Made by a program: the position numbers and the translations under genes
Source of the DNA: Paludibacteraceae bacterium
GTDB lineage: Bacteria > Bacteroidota > Bacteroidia > Bacteroidales > Paludibacteraceae
Direction: 5' to 3'
DNA length: 64,000 bases
Assembly (NCBI GenBank): GCA_031292565.1
Contig: JARLGW010000001.1
Span: 310,001-374,000, forward strand
Notes under the pieces: generated by a model
Told to the model about the DNA's origin: nothing
Database searches by the model: none
What the model saw: only the letters and a program-made list of their open reading frames with translations
Part shown: in pieces, positions 37,119-46,501 of the stretch
How the letters are laid out: the number at the start of each line of letters is the position of its first letter
Numbering within the stretch: position 1 is the stretch's first letter

Positions 37119-37216
37119 AAACAAAAATTTTAGCAGGAAACAAAAATGCAACGTTATTTTTTTACCACTTGTTGAAAGAAAAAACGCAAAAAATTACGCA
37201 ATATATTGTTAAATAC

Positions 37217-37224
37217 TAACTTTG
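37217..37224 (+). promoter_or_regulatory. Likely -7 element before the exported protein gene
   Basis: TAACTTTG, an exact TAnnTTTG match, 26 bases before the ATG at 37250. No -33 match is seen at the usual spacing. Confidence 0.45.
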
Positions 37225-37249
37225 CACACAGAACTGAAAACTTTAAACT

Positions 37250-37990
37250 ATGCGAACCAATATTATTATCCTTCTTTCATTTTTCAGCCTGGCTGCATTT
37301 GCTCAATTCAATGTAAAGGAAATTGACTCAACCCAAATTCCAGGGAAAATCAAGCTTCGGAAAAACAAAGTAGTTTCGTGCATTAACTGGACAGATAAAT
37401 CGGGCGACAACTACGTGATTGAAACGGAAACTCCGTTGTTAGTGACAAAAACCGCTGTAGAAGCAAATAAAAATCCACAAACCATTTACACCAACGGAAA
37501 ATTCGTGGACAGTAAAAAAGTAAACGGAAAAATGGTACGTGGAAAATATGTAGGCGGAAAAGTGGATACGCTTAAAAGCGTGGAAGCCGATTACCGTGTA
37601 AAAGGCCTTTTCACTTATCATTACGTGGTAACCGACACCGCAAAAACTATATTTAAAAACATCGACCAAATAGCCGATTGCCCTTGCAAAAACATCAACG
37701 CTGCCTACCTTGGGCTACCAGTAGTTACCGATTTGGATAAAAACGGTGTAGGTGAAGTTTGGTTTGTGTATCAAACAGGATGCCGTCAGGATCTCACCGT
37801 ACCTTTGAACATCAAAATAGTAATGTACACGGGAAAAGACAAACACGTGATTAACGGTACCCGTGAAATTCATGCCGGCGACAAAGTAATTGGTGGCGAA
37901 ATTAAGCCAGATAAATCATTCGACAGTCTGCCTAAAGAATTTAAAGACTACGCCGTCACCTTATGGAACAAATACAAAACTGAGAAATAA
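37250..37990 (+). CDS. Exported protein resembling the M949_RS01915 family
   Basis: 246 residues with a signal peptide (MRTNIIILLSFFSLAAFAQ). The middle has an unusual Lys/Gly-rich series (TNGKFVDSKKVNGKMVRGKY). The stretch VVTDLDKNGVGEVWFVYQTG resembles the signature of the M949_RS01915 family, tentatively tied to surface polysaccharide in one flavobacterium. That link is weak, so no function is assigned. It has its own promoter element and terminator and is not clearly part of the adhesin operon. Confidence 0.6.
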   Translation: MRTNIIILLSFFSLAAFAQFNVKEIDSTQIPGKIKLRKNKVVSCINWTDKSGDNYVIETETPLLVTKTAVEANKNPQTIYTNGKFVDSKKVNGKMVRGKYVGGKVDTLKSVEADYRVKGLFTYHYVVTDTAKTIFKNIDQIADCPCKNINAAYLGLPVVTDLDKNGVGEVWFVYQTGCRQDLTVPLNIKIVMYTGKDKHVINGTREIHAGDKVIGGEIKPDKSFDSLPKEFKDYAVTLWNKYKTEK

Positions 37991-38010
37991 CACTCAGCCC
38001 ATATAAGCCA

Positions 38011-38044
38011 AAAAGGATGCTTTCTTCGAGAGCATCCTTTTTTT
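38011..38044 (+). terminator. Rho-independent terminator after the exported protein
   Basis: AAAAGGATGCT pairs with AGCATCCTTTT over a loop of about 8 bases, with a continuing T run. It closes the 26.2-38.0 kb region. Confidence 0.9.
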
Positions 38045-38230
38045 GTGCTATCCCGGAAACAATAAAATTTCCACAATGCTAAAGATTCATTAATAACAAA
38101 AGCCTGAAAGAATTAAATTTGACTTAAAAACCATAAGCAAATAAAAACAGCGATGACAAGAATTTATTTTAATTCCTATCTTTAGCACAGGTATATATCT
38201 TATCGATATTAATTCTTAAATAATTTAGAT

Positions 38231-38758
38231 ATGCAAAAAGGAAAAAAATCAATCCATCATTACATGCGTGCTTTGCATCGCGACATAGGCTTCCTGATGA
38301 TAGGGCTCACGCTAGTTTATGCCATCAGTGGGTTTATTCTTATTTTTAGAGATAAAGACTTTTTGAAAGTAACGCAACATACAGAAAAACAACTTCCGCC
38401 CAACCTTGATGAAGACAACCTTGCCGATGCCGTACGCCTACGAGATTTTAATGTAACAAGAACAGAAGGTGGAATTATTTACTTCAATCAAGGTACTTAC
38501 AATCAAACTACAGGCACTGCAAGTTATAATGAAAAGGTTTATCCCGTGGTTCTTCAAAAATTCAACCGCCTACACATGGCTCCCAGTAAAAATATGGTAC
38601 ATTGGTTTACAGCTATATATGCCATACTCCTGGTATTTTTAGCAATATCCTCTTTTTGGATGTATAAATCCCGTAACCGGCTATTCCGAAGAGGACTCTT
38701 ATTTACCGTTATTGGCCTCATTATATCCGTAACTCTTCTATTGTGCCTGGGAAATTAA
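38231..38758 (+). CDS. PepSY-associated membrane protein
   Basis: 175 residues with three membrane segments (about 17-37, 124-143 and 152-172). The N-terminus HHYMRALHRDIGFLMIGL followed by ISGFILIFRD is the hallmark of PepSY_TM proteins, and the later NRLHMAPSKNMVHWF fits as well. Members occur near iron and siderophore genes or redox enzymes, but none are adjacent here. It may be a shortened family member (usually 200-400 residues). The role is unknown. Confidence 0.78.
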   Translation: MQKGKKSIHHYMRALHRDIGFLMIGLTLVYAISGFILIFRDKDFLKVTQHTEKQLPPNLDEDNLADAVRLRDFNVTRTEGGIIYFNQGTYNQTTGTASYNEKVYPVVLQKFNRLHMAPSKNMVHWFTAIYAILLVFLAISSFWMYKSRNRLFRRGLLFTVIGLIISVTLLLCLGN

Positions 38759-39070
38759 TTCTAGAAGCCTGCCTAAATAAGCTAAATATATAAACAGTCT
38801 TATTTTAGGTAGGCTAAATATTGGTTTATTCTTATTCCCAAATTTAAACATCTCCCTCATCTTTCTTTTCTACTCAACCTTTCTCATTATCCATATCAAA
38901 CTCAAACTACTTATAAAAATGATTTTCATATAATAACATCCAACCGAATGGTCACACCCACCTACTCTGTAAATGCCACGAGAAGGGGTTTGTAATACAT
39001 TCTTAACACCATTGAAGTTTATTTGGCATATAGAGTTGTGTCTTTTGCAGAAACTTTAATGGAGATAAAA
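38759..39070 (+). other. Gene-free stretch with a long imperfect hairpin
   Basis: About 310 bases without a gene. The inverted repeat AGCCTGCCTAAATAA (38766-38780) pairs with TTATTTTAGGTAGGCT (38800-38815), with one mismatch and one extra base. It lacks a T run, so it is a doubtful terminator for the PepSY gene. The remainder shows nothing I can support. Confidence 0.5.
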
Positions 39071-41854
39071 ATGAAAAAAATTTTTTACGTAACTACTTGG
39101 TTATTATTCTTATTCTCAAGTATTTTTGCCACAGTCAAGAAGCCCTATCTTGAAGTTCCTACCCCGAATGGGATATATATCAACTGGAAATCCGATTCAG
39201 AGAAAAATTTCACAATTTATTATGGAACTGATTCCAACAACCTGAATTTCTCTAAAACAGTAGTAAGTCAAATCTGGTCCGACACGGGTTATGACAATAA
39301 CTATATATACAGTTCTGTAAGGCTAACCGGCTTAATCCCTAACACGGCTTATTACTACCGTATTACAAACAACAATGGGTACCAATCAAACATCTATAAT
39401 TTCCAAACCTACCCGCAGCCCGGAGGGTCTGCTCACAATGGTATCACTCGTTTCTTGATTATGGGAGATAATCAGTTAAAAGACGAACCTCGTTATGACT
39501 CGTTGGTTGTAAAAGCCAAACGTTTCATTGAAAATCGTTACGGCAAACCCATTCAGAATGTGATTTCCTCCTGTATTATGGCTGGCGATCAGGTTGATTT
39601 AGGCACATTGGTGCAATATGATAGTGTATCGTTCGACAAAACCAAATATATTTCGCCTTACCTGGGTACTGCCACAACTATAGGCAATCATGAAACCTAT
39701 GGTACCCTGAAGTTAAATGCCTATTACAATCATTTCCACTACGATTCCATCATGTATAAGGTACAAAGCGGCACTGAAGATTATTATGCCTACCAGGCCG
39801 GAACTACTTTATTTATACACCTTACTACCGAGGGTGGATCGGACGAAAACACGACCCAATACAACTGGCTGAAACAAGTGGTTGATTCCGCGAATACCGA
39901 CACTACCGTGAGTTGGATAATTACCGTAATGCATCGGCCATATCAAGCAGAACAATATGTTGGCGATATTTCCTCTTGGTTTCACAATACAGTATATCCG
40001 TTTCTTATAACCTCACCCAAAATGTTTATGTGTATAGGAGCCCACCATCATTTATATGCACGTGGACAAGATAAAAATGCCCCTGTGTACAATATAATTT
40101 CAGGAGGAACCGCGTGGGATCAATATTGGGGCATGTCCACCGAAAAAGACTTTGATGAAGTGCAGAAAACAATTACACGTTGGGCCTATCAAATTTTGGA
40201 AATAGACCAACAGAAGAAAACGGCTAAAGTAACTTCATATTCAATAGGGTATACCACAAAAATAAACGATTGGGGTAATCTGAATAAATTTGTGTGGGAA
40301 GAAAGCCTCCCCATCGACAGTTTCTATGTAACAAAAGACTTAACCGCTCCTCTAAAACCGTCGATAACCAATGTTCCAACTGACAGTGTAGAAATGCCTT
40401 ACACGTTTACCAGTTCGGCATATTCATCACCATCGGCACAACTTAATAATTCAACACAGTTTCAAATATCCTCTTCAAAAGATTTTTCAACCCTATCATT
40501 CGATGTTATTCGCGATTACGAAGACCTCTTCGGGAAAGAAACAAATGCCTGGGAAACCGTGGATGCAAATAAAGGAGTGAACATCTTCAGCTATACTCCA
40601 ACGGCAAAATCCTTAGTCAATGGAACCTATTACCTGCGTGTACGTCATCGCGACCGTTCTTTAAATTGGTCTCAATGGTCGGATACAATTTCATTTAATG
40701 TAAAAAATGGCTCAACAGGAGTACCCACGGTTAAAACAAATAAAACCACTTACACTCAAAACGAAAATATTCAGATTCAATACCTCAATGGCCCAGGCAA
40801 TACAAAGGATTGGGTAGGCATTTATAAAAGTGGAGAAACACCGGGAGGAACCCCTTCCACCACTTGGGCTTACGTCAATAGTTCATCACTGTCATCCGGC
40901 TCATTGTCTTTTAGCTTAACCGCCGCAGGAGAGTATTATGCTACCTTCTGCGAAAATGACGGATATACAGAAATTGCCAATAGAGTATATTTTTATGTTG
41001 GACAGTTGCCTAAACTCGATGCTAATAAATTAGTATATAGTTTACCTGACAGCGTAAAAATCACCGTCAAATCAGCCCCAGCCAATTCTACCGACTGGGT
41101 AGGAATCTATAAAATAGGCCAAACACCTTCTGCTGCAACAAGTTCAACCTCTTATAAGTATATCACTGCAGATTCAGCTGTGTATGCTTTTACCGGATTA
41201 CCCAAAGGATATTATTATGCCAGTTACTTCCTCAACGACGGATATACCAGCGTTGGTGACACCGTTTACTTCTCGGTTGGCGATACCATATCAACCATTT
41301 CCACAGATAAAAGTGCTTACGATTTGGGAGATTTGATTTCGGTAACCTTTGCCGATGGCCCCGGAAAAGCAAAAGACTGGCTTGGTATTTACGCTAAAAA
41401 CAGCAATCCAAACATCGATCCGCTTTTAAACTACGTGTATGTAGATGGAAAAACAAGCGGAACCACATCCTTTGCTTCCGATAATGTTCCAAAAACGGCA
41501 GGCGATTATTACGTGGTTTTCTTTACCAACGACTCTTACAACGAAATATCCAACAGAGTGTATTTCAAAATCAACTCAACCATTACCGATATATCGGAAA
41601 CCGGAAATGAGAACAAAATGCTGATGTACCCCAACCCTATGGTTCCGGGACAAGAAACAGTGATAAAATATCAATATCCTATTGATGAAATTGAAATATA
41701 CAGCTTAAAAGGCGGATTGATTTATAGTAAGAAAAATAGTGCCTTGGCAAATTCTGTAATTCTAAATCATAGTTTACCAGCCGGAATTTATTTGGTAAGA
41801 GTACATAGCAACAACCAATATTATACCTTGAAACTAACCGTGAAAAACGGATAG
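39071..41854 (+). CDS. Secreted metallophosphoesterase with repeated beta domains and type A T9SS sorting domain
   Basis: 927 residues from ATG 39071; the frame extends upstream to 39023 without a signal peptide. After a signal peptide and a purple-acid-phosphatase-type N-terminal fibronectin domain (about 20-115) comes a calcineurin-like phosphoesterase. Its metal motifs are MGDNQ, GDQVDLG, IGNHETYG, MHRPYQ and GAHHHLYARG. Another fibronectin-like domain precedes three related units of about 90 residues (about 545-825) that share NxxxxDWVGIYK and YYATFCENDGYTEI-type motifs. The C-terminus (MYPNPMVPGQETVIKY ... YTLKLTV) is a type A (TIGR04183) sorting domain, so it is released or surface-attached by the T9SS. 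The substrate is unknown. Confidence 0.92.
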   Translation: MKKIFYVTTWLLFLFSSIFATVKKPYLEVPTPNGIYINWKSDSEKNFTIYYGTDSNNLNFSKTVVSQIWSDTGYDNNYIYSSVRLTGLIPNTAYYYRITNNNGYQSNIYNFQTYPQPGGSAHNGITRFLIMGDNQLKDEPRYDSLVVKAKRFIENRYGKPIQNVISSCIMAGDQVDLGTLVQYDSVSFDKTKYISPYLGTATTIGNHETYGTLKLNAYYNHFHYDSIMYKVQSGTEDYYAYQAGTTLFIHLTTEGGSDENTTQYNWLKQVVDSANTDTTVSWIITVMHRPYQAEQYVGDISSWFHNTVYPFLITSPKMFMCIGAHHHLYARGQDKNAPVYNIISGGTAWDQYWGMSTEKDFDEVQKTITRWAYQILEIDQQKKTAKVTSYSIGYTTKINDWGNLNKFVWEESLPIDSFYVTKDLTAPLKPSITNVPTDSVEMPYTFTSSAYSSPSAQLNNSTQFQISSSKDFSTLSFDVIRDYEDLFGKETNAWETVDANKGVNIFSYTPTAKSLVNGTYYLRVRHRDRSLNWSQWSDTISFNVKNGSTGVPTVKTNKTTYTQNENIQIQYLNGPGNTKDWVGIYKSGETPGGTPSTTWAYVNSSSLSSGSLSFSLTAAGEYYATFCENDGYTEIANRVYFYVGQLPKLDANKLVYSLPDSVKITVKSAPANSTDWVGIYKIGQTPSAATSSTSYKYITADSAVYAFTGLPKGYYYASYFLNDGYTSVGDTVYFSVGDTISTISTDKSAYDLGDLISVTFADGPGKAKDWLGIYAKNSNPNIDPLLNYVYVDGKTSGTTSFASDNVPKTAGDYYVVFFTNDSYNEISNRVYFKINSTITDISETGNENKMLMYPNPMVPGQETVIKYQYPIDEIEIYSLKGGLIYSKKNSALANSVILNHSLPAGIYLVRVHSNNQYYTLKLTVKNG

Positions 41855-41905
41855 TTTCAATAAATATATTTTTCATTATCAGATATTTATAAAAATAGAT
41901 CAACA

Positions 41906-41936
41906 ACAAAAGCCCCGTTTGAAACGGGGCTTTTGT
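41906..41936 (+). terminator. Rho-independent terminator of the metallophosphoesterase gene
   Basis: ACAAAAGCCCCGTTT pairs with AAACGGGGCTTTTGT around a single G, the strongest hairpin in the window. The T-rich side serves the plus strand; the A-rich other side could also stop minus transcripts. Confidence 0.85.
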
Positions 41937-41994
41937 TGTATAATCTATTGTTCTACTATTATATTTCTTTCTTTTACGATAAAAAACCATCTCA

Positions 41995-42027
41995 CAAAAA
42001 AAGGCTGTTCAAAAACGAACAGCCTTC
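41995..42027 (-). terminator. Rho-independent terminator of the biotin carrier gene
   Basis: On the minus strand AAGGCTGTTC pairs with GAACAGCCTT over a short loop, followed by seven T. It lies 26 bases past the stop at 42053. Confidence 0.85.
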
Positions 42028-42052
42028 CATTAGAGTATTTTTTGGAAAAAAG

Positions 42053-42379
42053 TTATTTTTCCAATTGCATAAGCAACGTATCTTTAGGAATACGGTCGCC
42101 CAACTTTATGTTTATCTTTTTAATTTTAGCCGTGAAAGGCATTTCAATGGTATTTCTCATTTTCATGGCTTCCAGTATCATAATTTGTTGTCCTTCTTCC
42201 ACCAAGTCACCTTCTTTCACGTAAATATCAACCACCGTTCCCGGTATGGATGAATACACATCCATCGGATCGGGGTTTACCCAAAACTTGCGAGTCTTGT
42301 ATTTAGGTGTCAGCAATGTTTTGTACTTACGAGCAGTAACCGCAAAATCGACAAAATCCTTTTTTTGTTCAGCTGTCAT
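42053..42379 (-). CDS. Biotin carboxyl carrier protein of an acyl-CoA carboxylase or decarboxylase
   Basis: 108 residues. The biotinyl domain carries the modified lysine in EAMKM, flanked by GTVVDIYVKEGDLVEEGQQ and KLGDRIPKDTLLMQLE. The N-terminal 40 residues are unlike BCCP of fatty-acid synthesis (AccB) and fit the small stand-alone carriers next to propionyl-CoA carboxylase or methylmalonyl-CoA decarboxylase genes. It lies 51 bases after the carboxyltransferase gene on the same strand, so the two work together. Confidence 0.88.
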   Translation of the reverse strand: MTAEQKKDFVDFAVTARKYKTLLTPKYKTRKFWVNPDPMDVYSSIPGTVVDIYVKEGDLVEEGQQIMILEAMKMRNTIEMPFTAKIKKINIKLGDRIPKDTLLMQLEK

Positions 42380-42430
42380 AATTATTTGTTTTTTTTATTT
42401 TTTAAAACATCAAATGATAAAATGACGCTA

Positions 42431-43975
42431 TTAGAATGGAGGAATCCCGTGTTTCTTGGTAGGTCTGTAATCCTCCTTGTTCTTAGAAACTTCCAATGAA
42501 TGAAGTAGCAACGCACGCGTTTCGGCAGGTTCAATCACCCCATCAATATACCCTTTGGAAGCAGCCACGTAAGGATTAGCAAATTTCTCAATGTACTCTT
42601 GTACCTTTATTTGACGCATAGCATCCTGATCTTCAGCCTCCATAATTTCCTTGCGGAAAATAATATTAGCAGCACCTTCAGGCCCCATCACGGCAATTTC
42701 GGCACTAGGCCAGGAAAACACAAAGTCAGCGCCCAAATGTCTTGAATTCATAGCGATATACCCACCACCATAAGCCTTACGAAGTATTACGGTAATTTTA
42801 GCTACCGTAGCTTCGGAATAAGCATAAAGCATTTTAGCCCCGTGGCGAATTACCCCGGCATGTTCCTGATCCACACCCGGCAAGTAACCCGGCATATCTT
42901 CAAGCGTAATGATAGGAATATTAAACGAATCGCAATAACGAATGAAGCGTGCAGCCTTGTCCGAACTATCGCAATCCAACACCCCTGCCAAATACATGGG
43001 TTGGTTGGCCACGAAACCGATAGTTTCACCATTCATACGGCCAAAACCGATAACAATGTTAGGAGCAAATAATTCTTGAATTTCAAAGAAATCAGAATCA
43101 TCAACCAACACCTTGATTACGTCGCGTACATCATAAGGTTGCTTAGGATCGGAAGGAATAATATCCTCAATATTCTTTTTGCTCTTTGGCTTTTTAGGTT
43201 CAAAAGACTTTGCTTTTTGCGAATTATTCCAAGGAATAAATGAAATTAATTTTTTGATTTGATCAAAACATTCCAATTCACTTTCAGCATAGAAATGAGC
43301 ATTTCCCGTAATTTCGGCATGCACACGGGCACCACCCAAATCTTCCTGCGAAATTTTTTCACCAAGCACGGTTTCAATTACGTTAGGCCCGGTAATAAAC
43401 ATCTTTGAAATGTTTTCCACCACGAAAACGAAATCGGTCAACGCTGGAGAATAAACGGCACCACCGGCACAAGGGCCTAAGATAACCGAGATTTGAGGAA
43501 TTACGCCCGAAGCCAACGTGTTACGGTAGAAAATCTCACCATATCCGGCCAAAGCCCCGATACCTTCTTGAATACGAGCACCACCCGAATCGTTGATACC
43601 AATACAGGGAACTCTCAACTTCAAGGCATGATCCATGATCTTGGTAATCTTACGGGCATGTTTCAACCCAAGCGATCCACCCATTACCGTAAAGTCTTGA
43701 GCATACACACACACAGGTGCACCAAATATAGTTCCCGTTCCGGTAATAACACCGTCACCAGCCAACTCTTTTTTGTCCATTCCGAAGTTTCTTTCTTCGT
43801 GCTGAACAAACATGTCATACTCATGAAAAGAATTCTCATCCAATAAAGTAACAATACGCTCACGGGCCGTCATTTTACCCATAGCTACCTGTTTCTCAAT
43901 GGCGGCATCACCACCACCCTTTTGAATTTTAGCCTTCTTTTCGCGTAAAGCCAAAATGTTTTTCTTTAACGACAT
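42431..43975 (-). CDS. Acyl-CoA carboxyltransferase, propionyl-CoA carboxylase beta / MmdA type
   Basis: 514 residues, normal for the family. Key blocks are MGKMTARERIVTLLDE, GVITGTGTIFGAPVCVYAQD, GINDSGGARIQEG, PCAGGAVYSPALTDF and the C-terminal MNSRHLGADFVFSWP. It moves a carboxyl group between biotin and propionyl-CoA, either to make methylmalonyl-CoA or, in the MmdA form, to decarboxylate it with sodium export. Neither a biotin carboxylase (accC) nor the membrane subunit MmdB is adjacent, so the two cannot be told apart here. A -7 box (TACTTTTG, minus, 44045-44052) lies 69 bases upstream. Confidence 0.92.
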   Translation of the reverse strand: MSLKKNILALREKKAKIQKGGGDAAIEKQVAMGKMTARERIVTLLDENSFHEYDMFVQHEERNFGMDKKELAGDGVITGTGTIFGAPVCVYAQDFTVMGGSLGLKHARKITKIMDHALKLRVPCIGINDSGGARIQEGIGALAGYGEIFYRNTLASGVIPQISVILGPCAGGAVYSPALTDFVFVVENISKMFITGPNVIETVLGEKISQEDLGGARVHAEITGNAHFYAESELECFDQIKKLISFIPWNNSQKAKSFEPKKPKSKKNIEDIIPSDPKQPYDVRDVIKVLVDDSDFFEIQELFAPNIVIGFGRMNGETIGFVANQPMYLAGVLDCDSSDKAARFIRYCDSFNIPIITLEDMPGYLPGVDQEHAGVIRHGAKMLYAYSEATVAKITVILRKAYGGGYIAMNSRHLGADFVFSWPSAEIAVMGPEGAANIIFRKEIMEAEDQDAMRQIKVQEYIEKFANPYVAASKGYIDGVIEPAETRALLLHSLEVSKNKEDYRPTKKHGIPPF

Positions 43976-44218
43976 ATTATTAATTTTTAGTTAAAAAACT
44001 GACAATCAGATAAATAAAAGCATTTCTGATTATTCAAAACAGTGCAAAAGTAACACTAAATCGGTTTGGGCTAAAACATTTTGACGGTTAATTATCAACA
44101 ATTAAGCAAAAGATGCTCTAGAATATGAAAAACAGGGAAATTCAGAGCATATTCAATAAGGAAGATCTATACAAATGAGAAGAATGAAGGAAGGAAAACA
44201 CAAAAATAGTGGATATGA

Positions 44219-44244
44219 AAAAGCCTCCTAAAAAAGGAGGCTTT
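44219..44244 (-). terminator. Terminator of the first initiator tRNA
   Basis: On the minus strand AAAGCCTCC pairs with GGAGGCTTT over a T-rich 7-base loop, with a T-containing tail. It starts 5 bases past the tRNA 3' end. Confidence 0.8.
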
Positions 44245-44248
44245 ATAG

Positions 44249-44321
<73 letters not shown>

Positions 44322-44333
44322 ATTTTGTGAGTG

Positions 44334-44365
44334 CAAAAGTACTCTATTTTTTCTACAATACCAAA
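44334..44365 (-). promoter_or_regulatory. Promoter of initiator tRNA copy 1
   Basis: On the minus strand TTTG (44362-44365), 20 bases, then TACTTTTG (44334-44341), 12 bases before the tRNA 5' end. A full consensus match. Confidence 0.8.
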
Positions 44366-44455
44366 ACAATTGAAGTATATGTATAAATTATCGATGGAAA
44401 CGAGTGATTATATAAAAATGAAAAAAGAGAGAAGTTGAAAAAAGTGGATATGAAA

Positions 44456-44481
44456 AAAGCCTCCTAAAAAAAGGAGGCTTT
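44456..44481 (-). terminator. Terminator of the second initiator tRNA
   Basis: The same AAAGCCTCC/GGAGGCTTT hairpin as copy 1, with one more base in the loop. It starts 5 bases past the tRNA 3' end. Confidence 0.8.
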
Positions 44482-44485
44482 ATAG

Positions 44486-44558
<73 letters not shown>

Positions 44559-44570
44559 ATTTTGTGAGTG

Positions 44571-44601
44571 CAAAAGTACTCCATTTTTCCACAATACCAA
44601 A
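44571..44601 (-). promoter_or_regulatory. Promoter of initiator tRNA copy 2
   Basis: On the minus strand TTTG (44598-44601), 19 bases, then TACTTTTG (44571-44578). The spacer is one base shorter than in copy 1. Confidence 0.8.
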
Positions 44602-44751
44602 CATAAATGAATTATTTTTGAAACATAGTCCTTAAACATAAAAAAACACAGTCCTTATAAATTAAAATAACAGATTTTTCTGATGTTAACATGATTATTT
44701 TAAAATATTAATTATTTTTGTGCTACAAAATATTGTTATAGAGCACAAAAA

Positions 44752-45462
44752 ATGGTAAAAAGACAAGCAATAGACGTAATAGGAATCGATGAAATTTCTG
44801 AGTTCTGGGATGTATTGACTGAAGACCAAAAGGCCTATCTACAAGCAAACATAACCCTACAACATTACAAAAAAAACGAGCTAATACATAGTGAAGGAGA
44901 AATTCCTACACACATGATGATATTAGTTAGGGGCAAGGTGAAAATTTACAAAGCCGGAGTTGGGGGGCGTAGCCAGATAATGAGAATGCTAAAACCGTAC
45001 GAGTATTTTGGCTACCGTGCTATCTTTGCCTCCAACGGATACAAGGGATACAATACCAATGCTCGAGCTTTTGAGGCATGTTCTATCTACCTTATACCCG
45101 CGGAAGTAATTTCAAACCTGCTAAAGCAAAATGCAATGCTGGCATTCTCCTTCCTACAACGGTTAGCTGTAGATTTGGGTGCTTCCGACGCCAAAATTGT
45201 AAGCCTAACACAAAAACACATACGAGGTCGTTTGGCCGAAGCATTGTTATTCCTTAAAGACAACTACGGGCTGGAGGAAGACGGTGCTACTATCAACATT
45301 TACCTGGCACGCGAAGACATAGCCAACCTGTCCAACATGACTACCTCCAACGCCATCAGAACCCTTTCCACCTTTGCATCCGAAAAGCTCATTGCTCTTG
45401 ATGGACGAAAAATAAAGATTATAGACGTAGAAAAACTACACAAAATAAGCAGAATGGGATAA
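44752..45462 (+). CDS. Crp/Fnr family transcriptional regulator
   Basis: 236 residues. The cyclic-nucleotide-binding-like domain (about 20-135) has the turn GEIPTHMMILVRGKVKIYK and the long connecting helix. The C-terminal winged helix (about 165-225) contains YLAREDIANLSNMTTSNAIRTLS, a Crp-type helix-turn-helix. It lacks the cysteine cluster of oxygen-sensing FNR. A -7 box TATTTTTG (44713-44720) is upstream and a terminator follows. The effector and targets are unknown. Confidence 0.9.
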   Translation: MVKRQAIDVIGIDEISEFWDVLTEDQKAYLQANITLQHYKKNELIHSEGEIPTHMMILVRGKVKIYKAGVGGRSQIMRMLKPYEYFGYRAIFASNGYKGYNTNARAFEACSIYLIPAEVISNLLKQNAMLAFSFLQRLAVDLGASDAKIVSLTQKHIRGRLAEALLFLKDNYGLEEDGATINIYLAREDIANLSNMTTSNAIRTLSTFASEKLIALDGRKIKIIDVEKLHKISRMG

Positions 45463-45489
45463 AATTCGATTCTCAACAATACCTAAATG

Positions 45490-45523
45490 AAAAGAGTTTA
45501 CTGCTTAGTAAGCTCTTTTTCTT
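45490..45523 (+). terminator. Rho-independent terminator of the Crp/Fnr gene
   Basis: AAAGAGTTTACT (45491-45502) pairs with AGTAAGCTCTTT (45507-45518), one G-T pair, over GCTT, then a T run. Confidence 0.8.
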
Positions 45524-45634
45524 TGGCCGTTTCCTCAGTAAATAATGCACCCCCAAGGGCTGTTAATTTGATTTAATTAATAGGTAGCTGGATGCAAAGT
45601 ATATATATTTGTGCTTTAAATACCCCCTTTATAA

Positions 45635-46498
45635 ATGAAAAAAATACATTTTAAAGCCTTTTTGGAAAAAATACGATTCAAATACAGAGTCTCCATCCTA
45701 AATGAAAACACGCTGGAGGAAACCGTACATTTCCGATTATCCCGCTTTAATGTATTTTTAGCCAGTTGTATTTTAATCACACTGTGCTTTGTTATAGATT
45801 CCTTTCTTATTATAAAAACCCCGTTGAAACAATTCCTGCCCGGATATGAAAACACCGGCGTGCGTGCAGAATACATACACAATGCCATTGTAGTAGATTC
45901 GCTATATAACCATGTAAAAAAACAAGACGAATACATAGCCGTGCTTCGTAACCTACTTACGGGCAACCTTAAAACGGACAAAGTGGTTTCGCTCGATTCA
46001 CTGGCTTTGAAAAACCGTGAACAGGTGCTACTAACCAAACAGGATAAAGAAAAGAAATTCTGCGATGAATTTGAAAACGAAGAACAATACAACCTCAGCA
46101 CACCTAACACTACGCCTAAAAACAAAAACACCTCCGTGTTTTTCAAACCCGCGAAAGGCATTATATCCGACAAATATAATTCGCAAAAATCACATTACGG
46201 CATCGACGTGATAACGGCTCCTAACGAAAATATCGTTTCCATATTAAACGGAACCGTTATCTATGCCGGGTTCACGCTGGACGAGGGTTATGTTATTGCC
46301 ATTCAGCATGAAAATGAATTTATTTCCATTTATAAAAACAACTCTCATTTACTAAAAAGCATAGGCTCCAACGTTAAGGCCGGAGAGTCTATCGCCATAG
46401 CTGGAAATACAGGTAAAAAAGCAACCCAAACACACATACATTTTGAACTTTGGCAAAAAGGAAAGCCATTAAATCCAGAGGAATATATTATTTTTTAA
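45635..46498 (+). CDS. M23 family peptidoglycan endopeptidase, membrane-anchored
   Basis: 287 residues. One N-terminal membrane segment (about 39-60) anchors it to the inner membrane, facing the periplasm. A linker of about 100 residues leads to the LytM/M23 domain, in which the zinc and catalytic residues are intact (HYGID, YKNNSHLLKS, HIHFEL). It cuts peptide crosslinks in peptidoglycan. ispC starts 3 bases after it and rseP follows, so this is one unit. A -7 box TATATTTG lies at 45604-45611. Confidence 0.9.
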   Translation: MKKIHFKAFLEKIRFKYRVSILNENTLEETVHFRLSRFNVFLASCILITLCFVIDSFLIIKTPLKQFLPGYENTGVRAEYIHNAIVVDSLYNHVKKQDEYIAVLRNLLTGNLKTDKVVSLDSLALKNREQVLLTKQDKEKKFCDEFENEEQYNLSTPNTTPKNKNTSVFFKPAKGIISDKYNSQKSHYGIDVITAPNENIVSILNGTVIYAGFTLDEGYVIAIQHENEFISIYKNNSHLLKSIGSNVKAGESIAIAGNTGKKATQTHIHFELWQKGKPLNPEEYIIF

Positions 46499-46501
46499 AA
46501 C

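Noticed and set aside
38766-38815. Hairpin after the PepSY gene as a terminator
   Set aside because: It is imperfect and has no T run, so I report it only as a hairpin.
39023-39070. Longer start for the metallophosphoesterase
   Set aside because: The signal peptide begins at the ATG at 39071; the upstream part would bury it.
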